From contig WTGB01000083.1 of the NCBI GenBank assembly GCA_011523735.1, positions 94,837 through 158,836 of the forward strand: a stretch of 64,000 nt of DNA. Reading direction: 5' to 3'. The notes under the pieces are model-generated. The model did no database searches and had not been told where the DNA came from. It saw only the letters and a list, made by a program, of their open reading frames with translations. Position numbers and translations under genes: made by a program. Source of the DNA: Chloroflexota bacterium. GTDB lineage: Bacteria; Chloroflexota; Anaerolineae; Aggregatilineales; Phototrophicaceae. The stretch's first letter is position 1; each line of letters begins with the position of its first letter. Below, in pieces: positions 45,119-53,698 of the stretch.

Positions 45119-46939
45119 TCAGCGTATTGACTGCCATAGCACGGCAATGACAAAGCGCGGCAACCGCATCATTCGCCTCAGGCGCCAGGGCTGCCTGAGC
45201 AGGCGGTACAGCCACTCCAGACCATGCTTCTGCATCCAATTGGGCGCGCGTTGAACTATCCCGGCGATGAAGTCAAATGAACCGCCGACGCCCATCGCCA
45301 TCGAAACTCTTAAACGCGGCAAGTTGCGGGCGATCCACTTGTCTTGATTTGGCGCGCCATAGGCAACGAAAAGGATGTCGGCGCTGCTTGCGTTAATCAG
45401 TTCAACTATTTCGTCTTCTTCCGCCTCTGCCGGGCTGCCGCCATATGTACCAACAACCTGCAGGCGAGGATAACGCGATTGTAGAATACAGGCTGCCTTC
45501 TTGGCTACACCTTCCGCCGCCCCAAGGAAGAAAATCTTCCAGCCACGTTCGGCGGCGTGTCGCGCGATCAGCGGAACGCCATCTGAACCGGTGACACGCT
45601 CGGCCAGTGGCCTGCCCAACCGCCGGCTAGCCCAAATCAAGCCAACGCCGTCAGGAACACAGAGGGCGGCACGATTCAAAATGTTAAGGAATATCGGATC
45701 GCCCATGGCAATCATGATGAATTCCGGATTGACAGTGCAGACGTGCTGCGCGCTGCTCTCACTGCGTATCCAGTTGTCGATTTGTTGTAACCAGTCATCA
45801 TAAGTTATCGCGTTCACGTGAATACCTAGGATATCAATGCGTTGACTGATGTCAGGCGCCGGGGAATCGACGCTGCTTATGTCACTGGCCATGGGATGGT
45901 TTCCAAGCATATCTCGGGCAGCTTGTCCTACCTGGTCGACCGTGACAAGCTTCATGCAGGTGCGTGCGGCACATCCTTCACGCGCGCCAATTTGATGGCC
46001 CACATAGCTGCAGGGACTGCATTCCACGCCACTGCGCAATAAAATGTACTTAGCATTGGCTGTCCAAGGCTCCCAAGCTGCGCTGTTAGTGGGACCAAAT
46101 ATGCTGACAACAGGTGTGCCAGTGGCGGCGGCGATGTGCATTACGCCACTGTCGGCGCCGATGAAAAGATCGGCTCTAGAAATGACATCGGCCAGTTGTG
46201 GCAAGGTAGTCTTGCCCACCAGATTGACGTTATCCTCTTTTAAATCCTGCGCGACGGCAGGTCCGTCATCGTTGCGCGTACCCACAAGTATGATCTGGGC
46301 ATCATACGTTTGCTTCAGCATTTGCGCCAATGCTGTGAACCGCTCTGGCAACCAGCGCCGGGCTCTGCTATAACCGCCGCTGCCCGGATGTATCACGACT
46401 TTCGGCGCATCAGAATCCGATAGCGATTCGCATTCGAATGCTTCGCGCCTGACTTGTGCTGGCCGTGCCGCGTTGCCTGCGCCAAGCATAGCGACCAAAT
46501 CCAGCCAGTACTGGGCTTGATGTTTCGCGCCGAATCCGCGATCGGCTATTGCATCGGTCAAAAATCGGACATTTTCGTTTTGCAAGCCGATAATGCGCCG
46601 CGCGCCACTTGCCTTGGCGATCAGCCAGAATTTCAGTACACCCGCACGTCTAGTAAAGTGATGAAAGAAGACCACCACGTCGTATTTCTGACGTCGAAGT
46701 TGGCGCAAGCTTGGCAAATTCGCCGTTGTGAAAAAAGCCCGGCTCGCGTTTTTGCCGCCTACGAATGGAATAATGGTGTCAACCAACCCGTCAGGTAGAC
46801 AGGGCAAAGCGTGCGTAGAGGCGAAGAGATCAATCTTGGCTTGTGGATGTGCCTCGCGCAGAGCAGCCATTGCTGGCGTGGTCAAGACCAAGTCACCAAT
46901 ATCCGCTAATTGCACCAGGAGAAAACGATCGCTCGCCAT
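45119..46939 (-). CDS. Fusion of GT9 heptosyltransferase-like and WecG/TagA (GT26) glycosyltransferase
   Basis: 606 residues. The first about 340 residues are GT9: FLLVQLADIGDLVLTTPAM, VVIHPGSGG and DLFIGADSGVMHIAAATGTPVVSIFGPT. A spacer with several Cys and Pro precedes residue 360. From there the WecG/TagA/CpsF domain runs to the end: ILGIHVNAITYDDWL, VNPEFIMIA, VPDGVGLIWASRRLG, VAYGAPNQDKWI and GVGGSFDFIAG. GT9 enzymes add heptose; WecG adds ManNAc(A) to a lipid-linked intermediate. I start at the ATG at 46939; an in-frame GTG at 46960 sits right behind a TAAAAT box and is a possible leaderless start. Both domains look intact. Confidence 0.9.
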   Translation of the reverse strand: MASDRFLLVQLADIGDLVLTTPAMAALREAHPQAKIDLFASTHALPCLPDGLVDTIIPFVGGKNASRAFFTTANLPSLRQLRRQKYDVVVFFHHFTRRAGVLKFWLIAKASGARRIIGLQNENVRFLTDAIADRGFGAKHQAQYWLDLVAMLGAGNAARPAQVRREAFECESLSDSDAPKVVIHPGSGGYSRARRWLPERFTALAQMLKQTYDAQIILVGTRNDDGPAVAQDLKEDNVNLVGKTTLPQLADVISRADLFIGADSGVMHIAAATGTPVVSIFGPTNSAAWEPWTANAKYILLRSGVECSPCSYVGHQIGAREGCAARTCMKLVTVDQVGQAARDMLGNHPMASDISSVDSPAPDISQRIDILGIHVNAITYDDWLQQIDNWIRSESSAQHVCTVNPEFIMIAMGDPIFLNILNRAALCVPDGVGLIWASRRLGRPLAERVTGSDGVPLIARHAAERGWKIFFLGAAEGVAKKAACILQSRYPRLQVVGTYGGSPAEAEEDEIVELINASSADILFVAYGAPNQDKWIARNLPRLRVSMAMGVGGSFDFIAGIVQRAPNWMQKHGLEWLYRLLRQPWRLRRMMRLPRFVIAVLWQSIR

Positions 46940-46993
46940 AGGCTCAGAAACCACTTGCACAATGCTATTTTATCAGATTGGCATGAGGACATT

Positions 46994-48121
46994 TCAATCT
47001 GGCGCGCCCAGTTCACGAAAGGCATTCATCGCTTGCTCTGCCGCAGACCCCCAACTAAATCGATTAGCGCGTTGAAAACCCTTGTGAATCAAGTTCTGTC
47101 GAAATTGCTCATCATCGCTGATGCTTCTCATAGCTGTGGCGATCGACTTGACGTTTAGGGGATCAACCAAGAGTCCATTTTCGCCGACGATCTCTGCTAG
47201 GCTCGATGTATTGCTCGCGATGACTGGCGTCCCGGCGACCATTGCTTCAACGGCGGGAAAGCCAAAACCTTCGTACAAGCTGGGAAACACCAGAGCAATC
47301 GCGCCGGCAAGCAAGGCGGCTTTATCGACCGCGCTCACATACCCGGTCAGTCGAACTTGTCGCGCGCCTTCCAACCAAGCTCCATCATAGAGCCAGCCTT
47401 CCTCGCCAGCCAAAACCAGAGTTGTCTTATCATCGTCGCAGTTTCGTTGCCATTGCACGAAAGCTTGCACGATGCGCTTGATGTTCTTGCGCGGCTGCAG
47501 CGTACCGATGAAAAGGAAATAGCGCCCGGGCAATTGATACTTTGCGCGGACAGACTCGATCGCTTCGGCCGTGGTCTTTAGATGCGCCGTGTCAACGCCG
47601 GGATAAATAACGCGAATCTTATTTTCTGGTGTACGGTAGTAACGGACGAGATCCGAGGCGGTGGCCTGACTATCGGCGAAAATGCGATCGGCGCGCCCCT
47701 GACTGTAACGTGTGGTCGCGTCCAGATAAGCGCGTTGTGCAGGCGGATGGGCGTCGGGGAATCGCTTGAAGCCCAGATCATGGACAGTCACAATTGCACG
47801 TCCTGGAAAGGCTATCGGCAATGTATGCGCCGGAACGAATGTGATGTCAGGCTGCGACTTCCACAACTCGGCGGCTAAACGCAGATGCGTCCAGAGGCGC
47901 GGAAACGGAATGTATATCTCTTCGACATTGGCTGATTTGGCGTATAGCTCTGACGGTGACGGGTCGCGAAAATACAGCGAAAACTGTGCTGGCGCGTTAG
48001 CTCGTTCATTGGCCGCGATTAAGGCCTGAATTAAGCGGCGGGCGTAAGTTTCAGTACCGGTCGGATTCGACTGCGTGCTGCGGCTGGCGTCGATAGCGAT
48101 CCGAAATGGCTCTGGGCTCAT
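46994..48121 (-). CDS. GT4-family glycosyltransferase
   Basis: 375 residues with a GT-B fold: FRIAIDASRSTQSNPTGTETYAR at the start, VTVHDLGFKRFPD, ADRIFADSQATASDLVRYY, YFLFIGTLQPRKNIKRIV and the catalytic-site block FPSLYEGFGFPAVEAMVAGTPVIAS with the ExxxxxxE pair, then LAEIVGENGLLVDP. GT4 enzymes with this layout often add mannose, rhamnose or related sugars. The donor is unknown. The start is four bases from the stop of the small ORF at 48126, and the gene is 54 bases from the GT9-WecG fusion. Confidence 0.92.
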   Translation of the reverse strand: MSPEPFRIAIDASRSTQSNPTGTETYARRLIQALIAANERANAPAQFSLYFRDPSPSELYAKSANVEEIYIPFPRLWTHLRLAAELWKSQPDITFVPAHTLPIAFPGRAIVTVHDLGFKRFPDAHPPAQRAYLDATTRYSQGRADRIFADSQATASDLVRYYRTPENKIRVIYPGVDTAHLKTTAEAIESVRAKYQLPGRYFLFIGTLQPRKNIKRIVQAFVQWQRNCDDDKTTLVLAGEEGWLYDGAWLEGARQVRLTGYVSAVDKAALLAGAIALVFPSLYEGFGFPAVEAMVAGTPVIASNTSSLAEIVGENGLLVDPLNVKSIATAMRSISDDEQFRQNLIHKGFQRANRFSWGSAAEQAMNAFRELGAPD

Positions 48122-48125
48122 CGCG

Positions 48126-48257
48126 TTAGCTCGCCGCTTGTCGCAGTGTCTGACGCCAATACTGCGGATCTTCCAATATACTGAGTTGTTGCAGGATAAT
48201 AGGCAAACCGCCAGTAGTGCGGTAAAGAGGGAGACCGTTACGTACAGGTGAAATCAC
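48126..48257 (-). CDS. Small 43-codon ORF coupled to the UDP-sugar dehydrogenase gene
   Basis: A GTG at 48257-48255 overlaps the TGA of the upstream dehydrogenase gene (GTGA), and the frame runs to a TAA at 48128-48126, four bases before the GT4 start. It thus fills the whole gap between two genes. The peptide begins ISPVRNGLPLYRTTGGLPII and has the sequence LEDPQYWRQTLRQAAS at its end. The latter resembles the helix near the C-terminus of many glycosyltransferases (LLEDP...AA), so it may be a remnant of one, or a real small protein. There is no ribosome binding site beyond coupling. Confidence 0.45.
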   Translation of the reverse strand: MISPVRNGLPLYRTTGGLPIILQQLSILEDPQYWRQTLRQAAS

Positions 48258-49564
48258 AGGCCGATGATATGCTCGCCGTCATGAGTCTCGAAGACATGCC
48301 GCGTATCTACGATGGATCGGCTGTTTGACGCAATCTCCCGCCAATCGAACGTGGAATGATCTGTGACGACCACGACGCAGTCGGCACTTTGGAGCAGGCC
48401 GGTGCTGTATACTTCAGACCGCAACAGCAATTCGTTTTCCAAGCTTATCTCTGGCACATGGGGATCGTGATAGCAGACCGCGGCGCCACGATGCCGCAGC
48501 AAACTGATGATGTCGAGCGCCGGGCTTTCGCGTACATCGTCGACATCGCCTTTATAAGCCACTCCCAAGATGACAATTCGAGAACCACGAACTGCCCGCT
48601 CTTGATTGTTGAGCGCTTCAGTGACTTTCTCAATTACATAGTAGGGCATGGAGGTATTTATCTCACTAGCCAGCTCGATGAAACGGGCATTGTAGTTGAG
48701 CGTCTTCAGCTTCCAACTCAGATAATGCGGATCCACCGGAATACAATGCCCGCCAAGCCCGGGGCCCGGAAAGAACGGCATATAGCCAAAAGGCTTGGTT
48801 GCGGCTGCGTTTATCACTTCCCAAACATCAATATCCAATTTATTGCACATGAGCGCCATTTCGTTGACTAGACCAATGTTGACGGCGCGGAAGGTGTTCT
48901 CCAACAATTTGACCATCTCGGCCGCGGTCGGCGAGCTCACTTTTATGATTGTGTCTACAGCCGCACTGTATAGAACCGTCGCCACATCAGTACAATGTGT
49001 CGTGATTCCTCCGACCACTTTCGGTGTGTTTCGCACTGAAAATGTCTGATTGCCCGGATCTATGCGTTCCGGTGAATAGGCTACAAAGACATCTTCGCCG
49101 GCGACGAGGTCATCACCGGTGATTTCTGGCAAGACGATCTCCTCTGTCGTGCCGGGGTAGGTGGTGCTTTCGAGCACGATGAGCATCCCGGGCCGACGGA
49201 TCTCCGCGATCGATTTCGCGGCTTTAATGATGTATGACATGTCCGGATCGCGCGTCTTGCGCAAGGGCGTCGGGACACAGATGCTGATGGCATCCACATC
49301 CTTTATGTCTTCATAATCGCAGGTCGCGCTGAGCCTGCCGGATTGGGTGAGGCTGCGAATCCGTTCATGAGTTACATCGTCGATATAACTGCGGCCGGCA
49401 TTGATCTGCTGTACTTTGTCGGCTTCAACATCCAAACCCAAGACTTGAAAGCCCGCCTCGGCGAATTCGACCGCAAGAGGTAAACCGACGTATCCAAGAC
49501 CCGCGACCGCGACCTTCGCTTTGCGATTGACGATTTTGTTTAACAGCGTCGCTTTGTAGTTCAT
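48254..49564 (-). CDS. UDP-N-acetylhexosamine 6-dehydrogenase (WbpA/WecC-like)
   Basis: 436 residues. The NAD-binding start is VAVAGLGYVGLPLAVEFAEAGF. Then come ESTTYPGTTEEIV, a central helix with VKLLENTFRAVNIGLVNEMA, and the catalytic block GPGLGGHCIPVDPHYLSWK containing the active-site Cys. The GHCIPVDPHY form fits UDP-GlcNAc/UDP-ManNAc dehydrogenases, which make uronic acids for surface polymers, better than UDP-glucose dehydrogenases. I start at the ATG at 49564 since the open frame to 49618 begins with a TTG and covers a TATAAT box (49603-49598). With WecG nearby, a ManNAcA- or GlcNAcA-containing glycan is plausible. Confidence 0.92.
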   Translation of the reverse strand: MNYKATLLNKIVNRKAKVAVAGLGYVGLPLAVEFAEAGFQVLGLDVEADKVQQINAGRSYIDDVTHERIRSLTQSGRLSATCDYEDIKDVDAISICVPTPLRKTRDPDMSYIIKAAKSIAEIRRPGMLIVLESTTYPGTTEEIVLPEITGDDLVAGEDVFVAYSPERIDPGNQTFSVRNTPKVVGGITTHCTDVATVLYSAAVDTIIKVSSPTAAEMVKLLENTFRAVNIGLVNEMALMCNKLDIDVWEVINAAATKPFGYMPFFPGPGLGGHCIPVDPHYLSWKLKTLNYNARFIELASEINTSMPYYVIEKVTEALNNQERAVRGSRIVILGVAYKGDVDDVRESPALDIISLLRHRGAAVCYHDPHVPEISLENELLLRSEVYSTGLLQSADCVVVVTDHSTFDWREIASNSRSIVDTRHVFETHDGEHIIGL

Positions 49565-49597
49565 TGCCGCCCGACGTGTTTCGATGTTCCTTCTGTG

Positions 49598-49603
49598 ATT
49601 ATA
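49598..49603 (-). promoter_or_regulatory. -10 box (TATAAT) before the UDP-sugar dehydrogenase gene
   Basis: TATAAT on the minus strand, 33 bases before the ATG at 49564 and after the sugar-importer operon. No clear -35 is found at 16-18 bases. It may start a separate glycan-gene transcript. Confidence 0.35.
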
Positions 49604-49634
49604 GTACGGCGCTGCCAATGACTATAGTCTGAAA

Positions 49635-50465
49635 TCAGCGAATGCCACTGCGTGCGAAACTCTCTACAAATTGACGCTGAAAGAGTAGAAAGAGGATGAC
49701 CAAAGGTGCGATGACAATCAGGGTACCCGCCATCAACTGCCCATAGAAAGCGCCTTGATCTGTTGTCTTGATCAGCTTGTTAAGCCCAACTGTAAGCGGT
49801 CGGATTTCTTCTGAACGGGTGATGATAAAAGGCCAGAGGAACTCGTTCCAATGCGAACTGACCGAAACTAATGCGAAGGCGAGATAAGCAGGGATGGAGT
49901 TGGTCACGTAGACATGGCGAATAACCTGAAATAGGTTGGCGCCATCAATGTGCGCCGCCTCTTCCAACTCAATCGGGATCTCGCGAAAGGTCTGACGCAG
50001 CAATAGCACGCCAAATGCTGAGCCCCAATACGGAATCATCAACGCAATTCTAGTATCGAAGAGGCCCAGCATATTGATGGTGCGGAAGTTCTGTACCAGC
50101 AAGACGCCAGAAGGGATCATGAGCTGCAGCAAGATGATGAGCAACAGAATTCTTTTTCCAAAGAATTCCATACGCGCGAAGGCATAGGCGGCGGCGGTCA
50201 CCGTAACCAGTTGCACCAACAGCGTACCTGCCACGAAGATGATGCTGTTCAAATAATGCAGGCTCCATGGTGCGATGACCAGTGCTCGTTGATAATTGAT
50301 CAATGTGATTTCGCTGCCGAAGAATATATTTCCGTTGGTAACCGGTTCCGCTTCCGGGCGAAAGCTGACCAAGATCGTGAAAAAAAGCGGCAACAAAAAG
50401 ATGATGGCGAGCGCCACCTTAAGCGCATCGCCACAGCGGTCAAGGAGTATGTTCTTGTCCTTCAT
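49635..50465 (-). CDS. Sugar ABC importer permease, MalG/UgpE type
   Basis: 276 residues, six membrane segments. The coupling loop has EEAAHIDGANLFQVIRHVYV, the EAA motif that docks the ATPase. The N-terminal cytoplasmic turn and SFRPEAEPVTN are usual for MalG-type (CUT1) permeases. It pairs with the MalF-type subunit upstream, with which it overlaps by four bases (ATGA). It imports an oligosaccharide or polyol; the type cannot be told. It ends the operon. Confidence 0.92.
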   Translation of the reverse strand: MKDKNILLDRCGDALKVALAIIFLLPLFFTILVSFRPEAEPVTNGNIFFGSEITLINYQRALVIAPWSLHYLNSIIFVAGTLLVQLVTVTAAAYAFARMEFFGKRILLLIILLQLMIPSGVLLVQNFRTINMLGLFDTRIALMIPYWGSAFGVLLLRQTFREIPIELEEAAHIDGANLFQVIRHVYVTNSIPAYLAFALVSVSSHWNEFLWPFIITRSEEIRPLTVGLNKLIKTTDQGAFYGQLMAGTLIVIAPLVILFLLFQRQFVESFARSGIR

Positions 50466-51382
50466 CGCTGCGTCTCGTCCCGCTCAAAGAGCAGGAAATT
50501 GCTCAGCGTGAAAACGAGCACAACACCGATGAGGATGATGGTCATAGCATTGACGTAACCCCAGTTTCGGCGTTCGGAGATATTCTGGAATACAAGATAT
50601 AGCAGCAGATTCGCGCTATCCGCGGGACCTCCTTCCCCCAGCGCCTGCAGTTGCTCGACCGTCTGAAAGGCAAAGGTGAAGGATATCACGACAACGAAGA
50701 GTAGGGTCCGGCGAAGCAATGGCAATGTGAGAAAGGCAAATTGCTGCAGTGGACCAGCGCCATCCAAGCTCGACGCTTCGTAGATATCTCGAGAGATATT
50801 CTGTAAGCCGGCCAGAAAGAAGATCATGAAATAGCCCGCCTGTTTCCAAATATTGACAATGATGACGGAGAGCAAGACCAGATTTCGGTCGCCTAGCCAA
50901 TTCAACCCGGGATGCCCAAAGGTCTTCAGCATAGCATTTGCCAAGCCGATGCTGTCGGAAAAAATGAATGACCAGATACTGGCTGCCCCGATCAAAGGCA
51001 ACAAGGAAGGATAAAATATGGCGAAACGCCAAAGCCCGAGCAGCGGCTGATGCCGATTGAGCAGGAGCGCCATCAGTAGCCCTAGCGGTACGCCGATGCC
51101 GACCGTGGCCACTGCAAAGATGATAGTATTGCGGAACGTACGCAAGAAGCGCCCGCCTATATAGTGGCTCTCATCGAAGATATCGCGGAAATTCTGCAGC
51201 CCAACGAATTCCGGCGGCTTGCCTGCGGCATTGAGACCGCGCGCCGGCTTATACAGGCTGTCATTAACGGTTCTGAAGGCTGGCACGATGTTGAACATTA
51301 GAACGAGGATCAACGTCGGCGCGATCAAGAGATAGGGTTGCAAGAAAGCGAGGGAGGATTTCCGCCTTGAGCTTGCTAGCAT
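50462..51382 (-). CDS. Sugar ABC importer permease, MalF/UgpA type
   Basis: 306 residues, six membrane segments, with the EAA loop in YEASSLDGAGPLQQFAFLTLPLLRR. The N-terminus LAFLQPYLLIAPTLILVLMF and NDSLYKPA are typical of UgpA-like permeases. It forms the channel with the MalG-type partner. It follows the binding-protein gene after a long hairpin (51424-51451). Confidence 0.92.
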   Translation of the reverse strand: MLASSRRKSSLAFLQPYLLIAPTLILVLMFNIVPAFRTVNDSLYKPARGLNAAGKPPEFVGLQNFRDIFDESHYIGGRFLRTFRNTIIFAVATVGIGVPLGLLMALLLNRHQPLLGLWRFAIFYPSLLPLIGAASIWSFIFSDSIGLANAMLKTFGHPGLNWLGDRNLVLLSVIIVNIWKQAGYFMIFFLAGLQNISRDIYEASSLDGAGPLQQFAFLTLPLLRRTLLFVVVISFTFAFQTVEQLQALGEGGPADSANLLLYLVFQNISERRNWGYVNAMTIILIGVVLVFTLSNFLLFERDETQR

Positions 51383-51423
51383 TTGAGTTGCCGAAATCTA
51401 GTCCCTTGCAGGGCACATAGGGG

Positions 51424-51451
51424 AGAGGGCGTGCTTGAACGCACGCCCTCT
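51424..51451 (-). other. Long inverted repeat between the binding-protein and permease genes
   Basis: An 11-pair perfect stem (AGAGGGCGTGC with its complement) and a six-base loop, eight bases after the binding-protein stop. No T-tract follows on the minus strand. In other sugar ABC operons such a hairpin protects the binding-protein mRNA and lowers downstream expression, which fits the higher need for binding protein. Confidence 0.7.
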
Positions 51452-51459
51452 GCAACTGC

Positions 51460-52764
51460 TTATCGGTATTCGGCCAGGATGCCGTCTATCTGAGCCTGCG
51501 CAGCATCCATGGCGGCTTGAGCATCTTCCGCTTCGCCGGTCAGTATGCTTTCCAGAGTCTTGTTGATGATGCCCTGAATGGTGATTGTCGCGTAGCTCGA
51601 GAACTCCTTGCCCACATGCTGAAGTTGGTCACGTGCTATGCCGTATTGTGGTGCTTCTTCCACCAATGATGCGAGTGGTTCGGTCTCCCAGGCGCTTGCG
51701 CTTGCGGCGATATAACCGGTCGTCGCGCCCCAATCAGCTTGAATCTCCGGCGAAGATAGGAACATGACCCAACGCCAGATCGCATCTAGCTCGGCATCGG
51801 ACTTGCTGCCGTCATCGAAGATGTACAGATTGCCACCGCCGGTCGGCGCGCCATAACCTGTGCCGTCTTCGCCTGCCGGCCCGCTCGGCAGATACCACAC
51901 GCCAACTTCAAAGTCCGCATCGTTGAGAATGCGCGTCAGGTTCCCGGTAGTGTGGTAAATCATCGCCGCTTGCCCAGCCAGGAAGGCTACCGGGGTGTCA
52001 CCCCAAGCAGCGCCACCCGCCGGTCCCACGCCCAGATCCGTGCCTAGCGAACGCACAAATTCGACCGCGGCCACCGCTTCTGGCGTATTGAAATAAACCT
52101 CGGTGGGGTCATCACTGACGATATTCTGCCCAAAGGCGATGGCGAAACTCTGGTACATCCAGATTGGGAAACCACCGGCAACAGGCACTAGCAAGCCGTC
52201 GCGTTCGTCCGTGGTCAAGGCCTGTGCGATCTCGACAAGTTCAGCGTTGTTCGTCGGTGGCGAGTCATAACCCGCTTCCGCGAGCAAATCGGCGTTGTAG
52301 TACAGAATCGGTGTACTGCGCTGGAAGGGAATCGCCCAGATATTGCCTTCTTCATCAACGCCGTTTGCCATCAAAGCCGGGAAGAAATCACTGGCGTATT
52401 CGTCGCCGTTATCCATCGCATCAATGAAAGTTTGCGCGGGGATGATATATCCTTCTTCGGCAAAGCTGTACAGGTCGATTGATAGCATCACCGCCGCATC
52501 CGGTCCCGCCCCGCCGCCTTGTAGTTCTGTCAAGATCGTGTTGCGGGTATCGGTATAGCTCCCGGTGAAGACCGGGTTAATTGTGATGCCGGAATTCTCC
52601 TCCTGGAACATATGGGCATAACGTTGGAAGATCCCTTCGGCGTCATTTGCCGTCGCCGAGGGGAAGTAGAAATCGACGACAATTTCGTCTTGGGCGGAGG
52701 CCGTCCCGATTGTCATCATCATTACAAGCACGAGCAAAACAAAACAGGTGCGCCGAAGCATCAT
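51460..52764 (-). CDS. Sugar ABC importer substrate-binding protein (CUT1/UgpB-like)
   Basis: 434 residues. A signal peptide ends in GTASAQ near residue 25. The mature part follows cluster B binding proteins: VDFYFPSAT, GPDAAVMLSIDLYSFAEEGYI, IWAIPFQRSTPILYYNADLLAEAGY and the late GGGNLYIFDDGSKSD. There is no lipobox Cys, so it may be soluble or retained otherwise. The ATG at 52764 is chosen because AAGGAG lies eight bases upstream. It heads an operon with two permeases. No ATPase gene is nearby, so it likely shares an MsmK/UgpC-type ATPase encoded elsewhere. Confidence 0.93.
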   Translation of the reverse strand: MMLRRTCFVLLVLVMMMTIGTASAQDEIVVDFYFPSATANDAEGIFQRYAHMFQEENSGITINPVFTGSYTDTRNTILTELQGGGAGPDAAVMLSIDLYSFAEEGYIIPAQTFIDAMDNGDEYASDFFPALMANGVDEEGNIWAIPFQRSTPILYYNADLLAEAGYDSPPTNNAELVEIAQALTTDERDGLLVPVAGGFPIWMYQSFAIAFGQNIVSDDPTEVYFNTPEAVAAVEFVRSLGTDLGVGPAGGAAWGDTPVAFLAGQAAMIYHTTGNLTRILNDADFEVGVWYLPSGPAGEDGTGYGAPTGGGNLYIFDDGSKSDAELDAIWRWVMFLSSPEIQADWGATTGYIAASASAWETEPLASLVEEAPQYGIARDQLQHVGKEFSSYATITIQGIINKTLESILTGEAEDAQAAMDAAQAQIDGILAEYR

Positions 52765-52822
52765 GCGAATTTCTCCTTTTCTAATTCTCAAACGAGCAAA
52801 CGCTTCAGATTAAATAGTAACC

Positions 52823-52853
52823 AATAAAAACGCCCACGCAAAGACGAGGGCGT
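52823..52853 (-). terminator. Terminator of the ABC-2 exporter operon
   Basis: On the minus strand a six-pair stem ACGCCC / GGGCGT with a 12-base loop is followed by TTTTTATT, about 29 bases after the stop of the last permease gene. Confidence 0.65.
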
Positions 52854-52881
52854 ATTATCCAACTGAAGCTTAACGACTGCA

Positions 52882-53688
52882 TCATACAGCGATATCACGC
52901 CGTTCATATCGATATAGCGAAGCGAGCAGCAAAATACCGGACAGCAAGACGTAGCCGGCTATGTGCGGCCAAATGAAGCCTTCTTGCAGTATGTCGCCCG
53001 CGTTGTAGTAGGTCAGGAAGGAAACGGCGCCAATAGGCTCGGCGACGGTCCCTTCCGCGGCTAAACCGATCGTCTGCAGCATATAGCTGATGATGACATA
53101 TGCGGTGACGATGCCGAGAGCGACCGTCCGGCGTCTCACCATGACTGCGATCAGCATAGTTGCCGCCATGACGAAAACCATCAATGGAATAAGATAAAAT
53201 GTGACTTCCGTGAGCCGAACGACATCCAATTCCACGCCGCCCATTATCACACCGATGTGCAATCCCAGATATATCAGGACGACGACGCCGATACAGGTGA
53301 CACCGTAGGCCAGGAACTTTTCAACAATGACCCGCGCGCGGTCAATGGGCAGGCTTAGCAGTACGTCCATCGTCCCGCTGTCTTCTTCGTTCGCCGTGAT
53401 GCGCATGCCCATTACGACCGGATACACGGCGAAGATCAGCGCCGATTTGCCGAAGAATCCGATTGCGACGAATCCTTCGTTCGTGGCAAAGATCTCGAGG
53501 TCCCCGCCAACACCAATCATTGCGAGGATCACCGGCGGGAAACTCTCCAGCAGTTTGCGCATATCCTGCATACTGAAGAGCGGCACCATTATGACGACCA
53601 GGAGCGCCATCGCCGCCAAGCCGACGCCCCAGTAGACCATTTGCTTCCAGGTCGTTTTCAATGTTTCGAGGAATACCGAACCAATCAT
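52882..53688 (-). CDS. ABC-2 type transporter permease, second subunit
   Basis: 268 residues, about six hydrophobic segments and no signal peptide. The segment RITANEEDSGTMDVLLSLPIDRARVIVEKF is the conserved cytoplasmic motif of ABC-2 exporters of the antibiotic-export type. It is a paralogue of the previous gene (53699), sharing order and motifs. The ATG at 53688 is preceded by a perfect AGGAGG, and the site overlaps the end of the neighbouring gene. Confidence 0.88.
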   Translation of the reverse strand: MIGSVFLETLKTTWKQMVYWGVGLAAMALLVVIMVPLFSMQDMRKLLESFPPVILAMIGVGGDLEIFATNEGFVAIGFFGKSALIFAVYPVVMGMRITANEEDSGTMDVLLSLPIDRARVIVEKFLAYGVTCIGVVVLIYLGLHIGVIMGGVELDVVRLTEVTFYLIPLMVFVMAATMLIAVMVRRRTVALGIVTAYVIISYMLQTIGLAAEGTVAEPIGAVSFLTYYNAGDILQEGFIWPHIAGYVLLSGILLLASLYRYERRDIAV

Positions 53689-53698
53689 ATTCAGCCTC

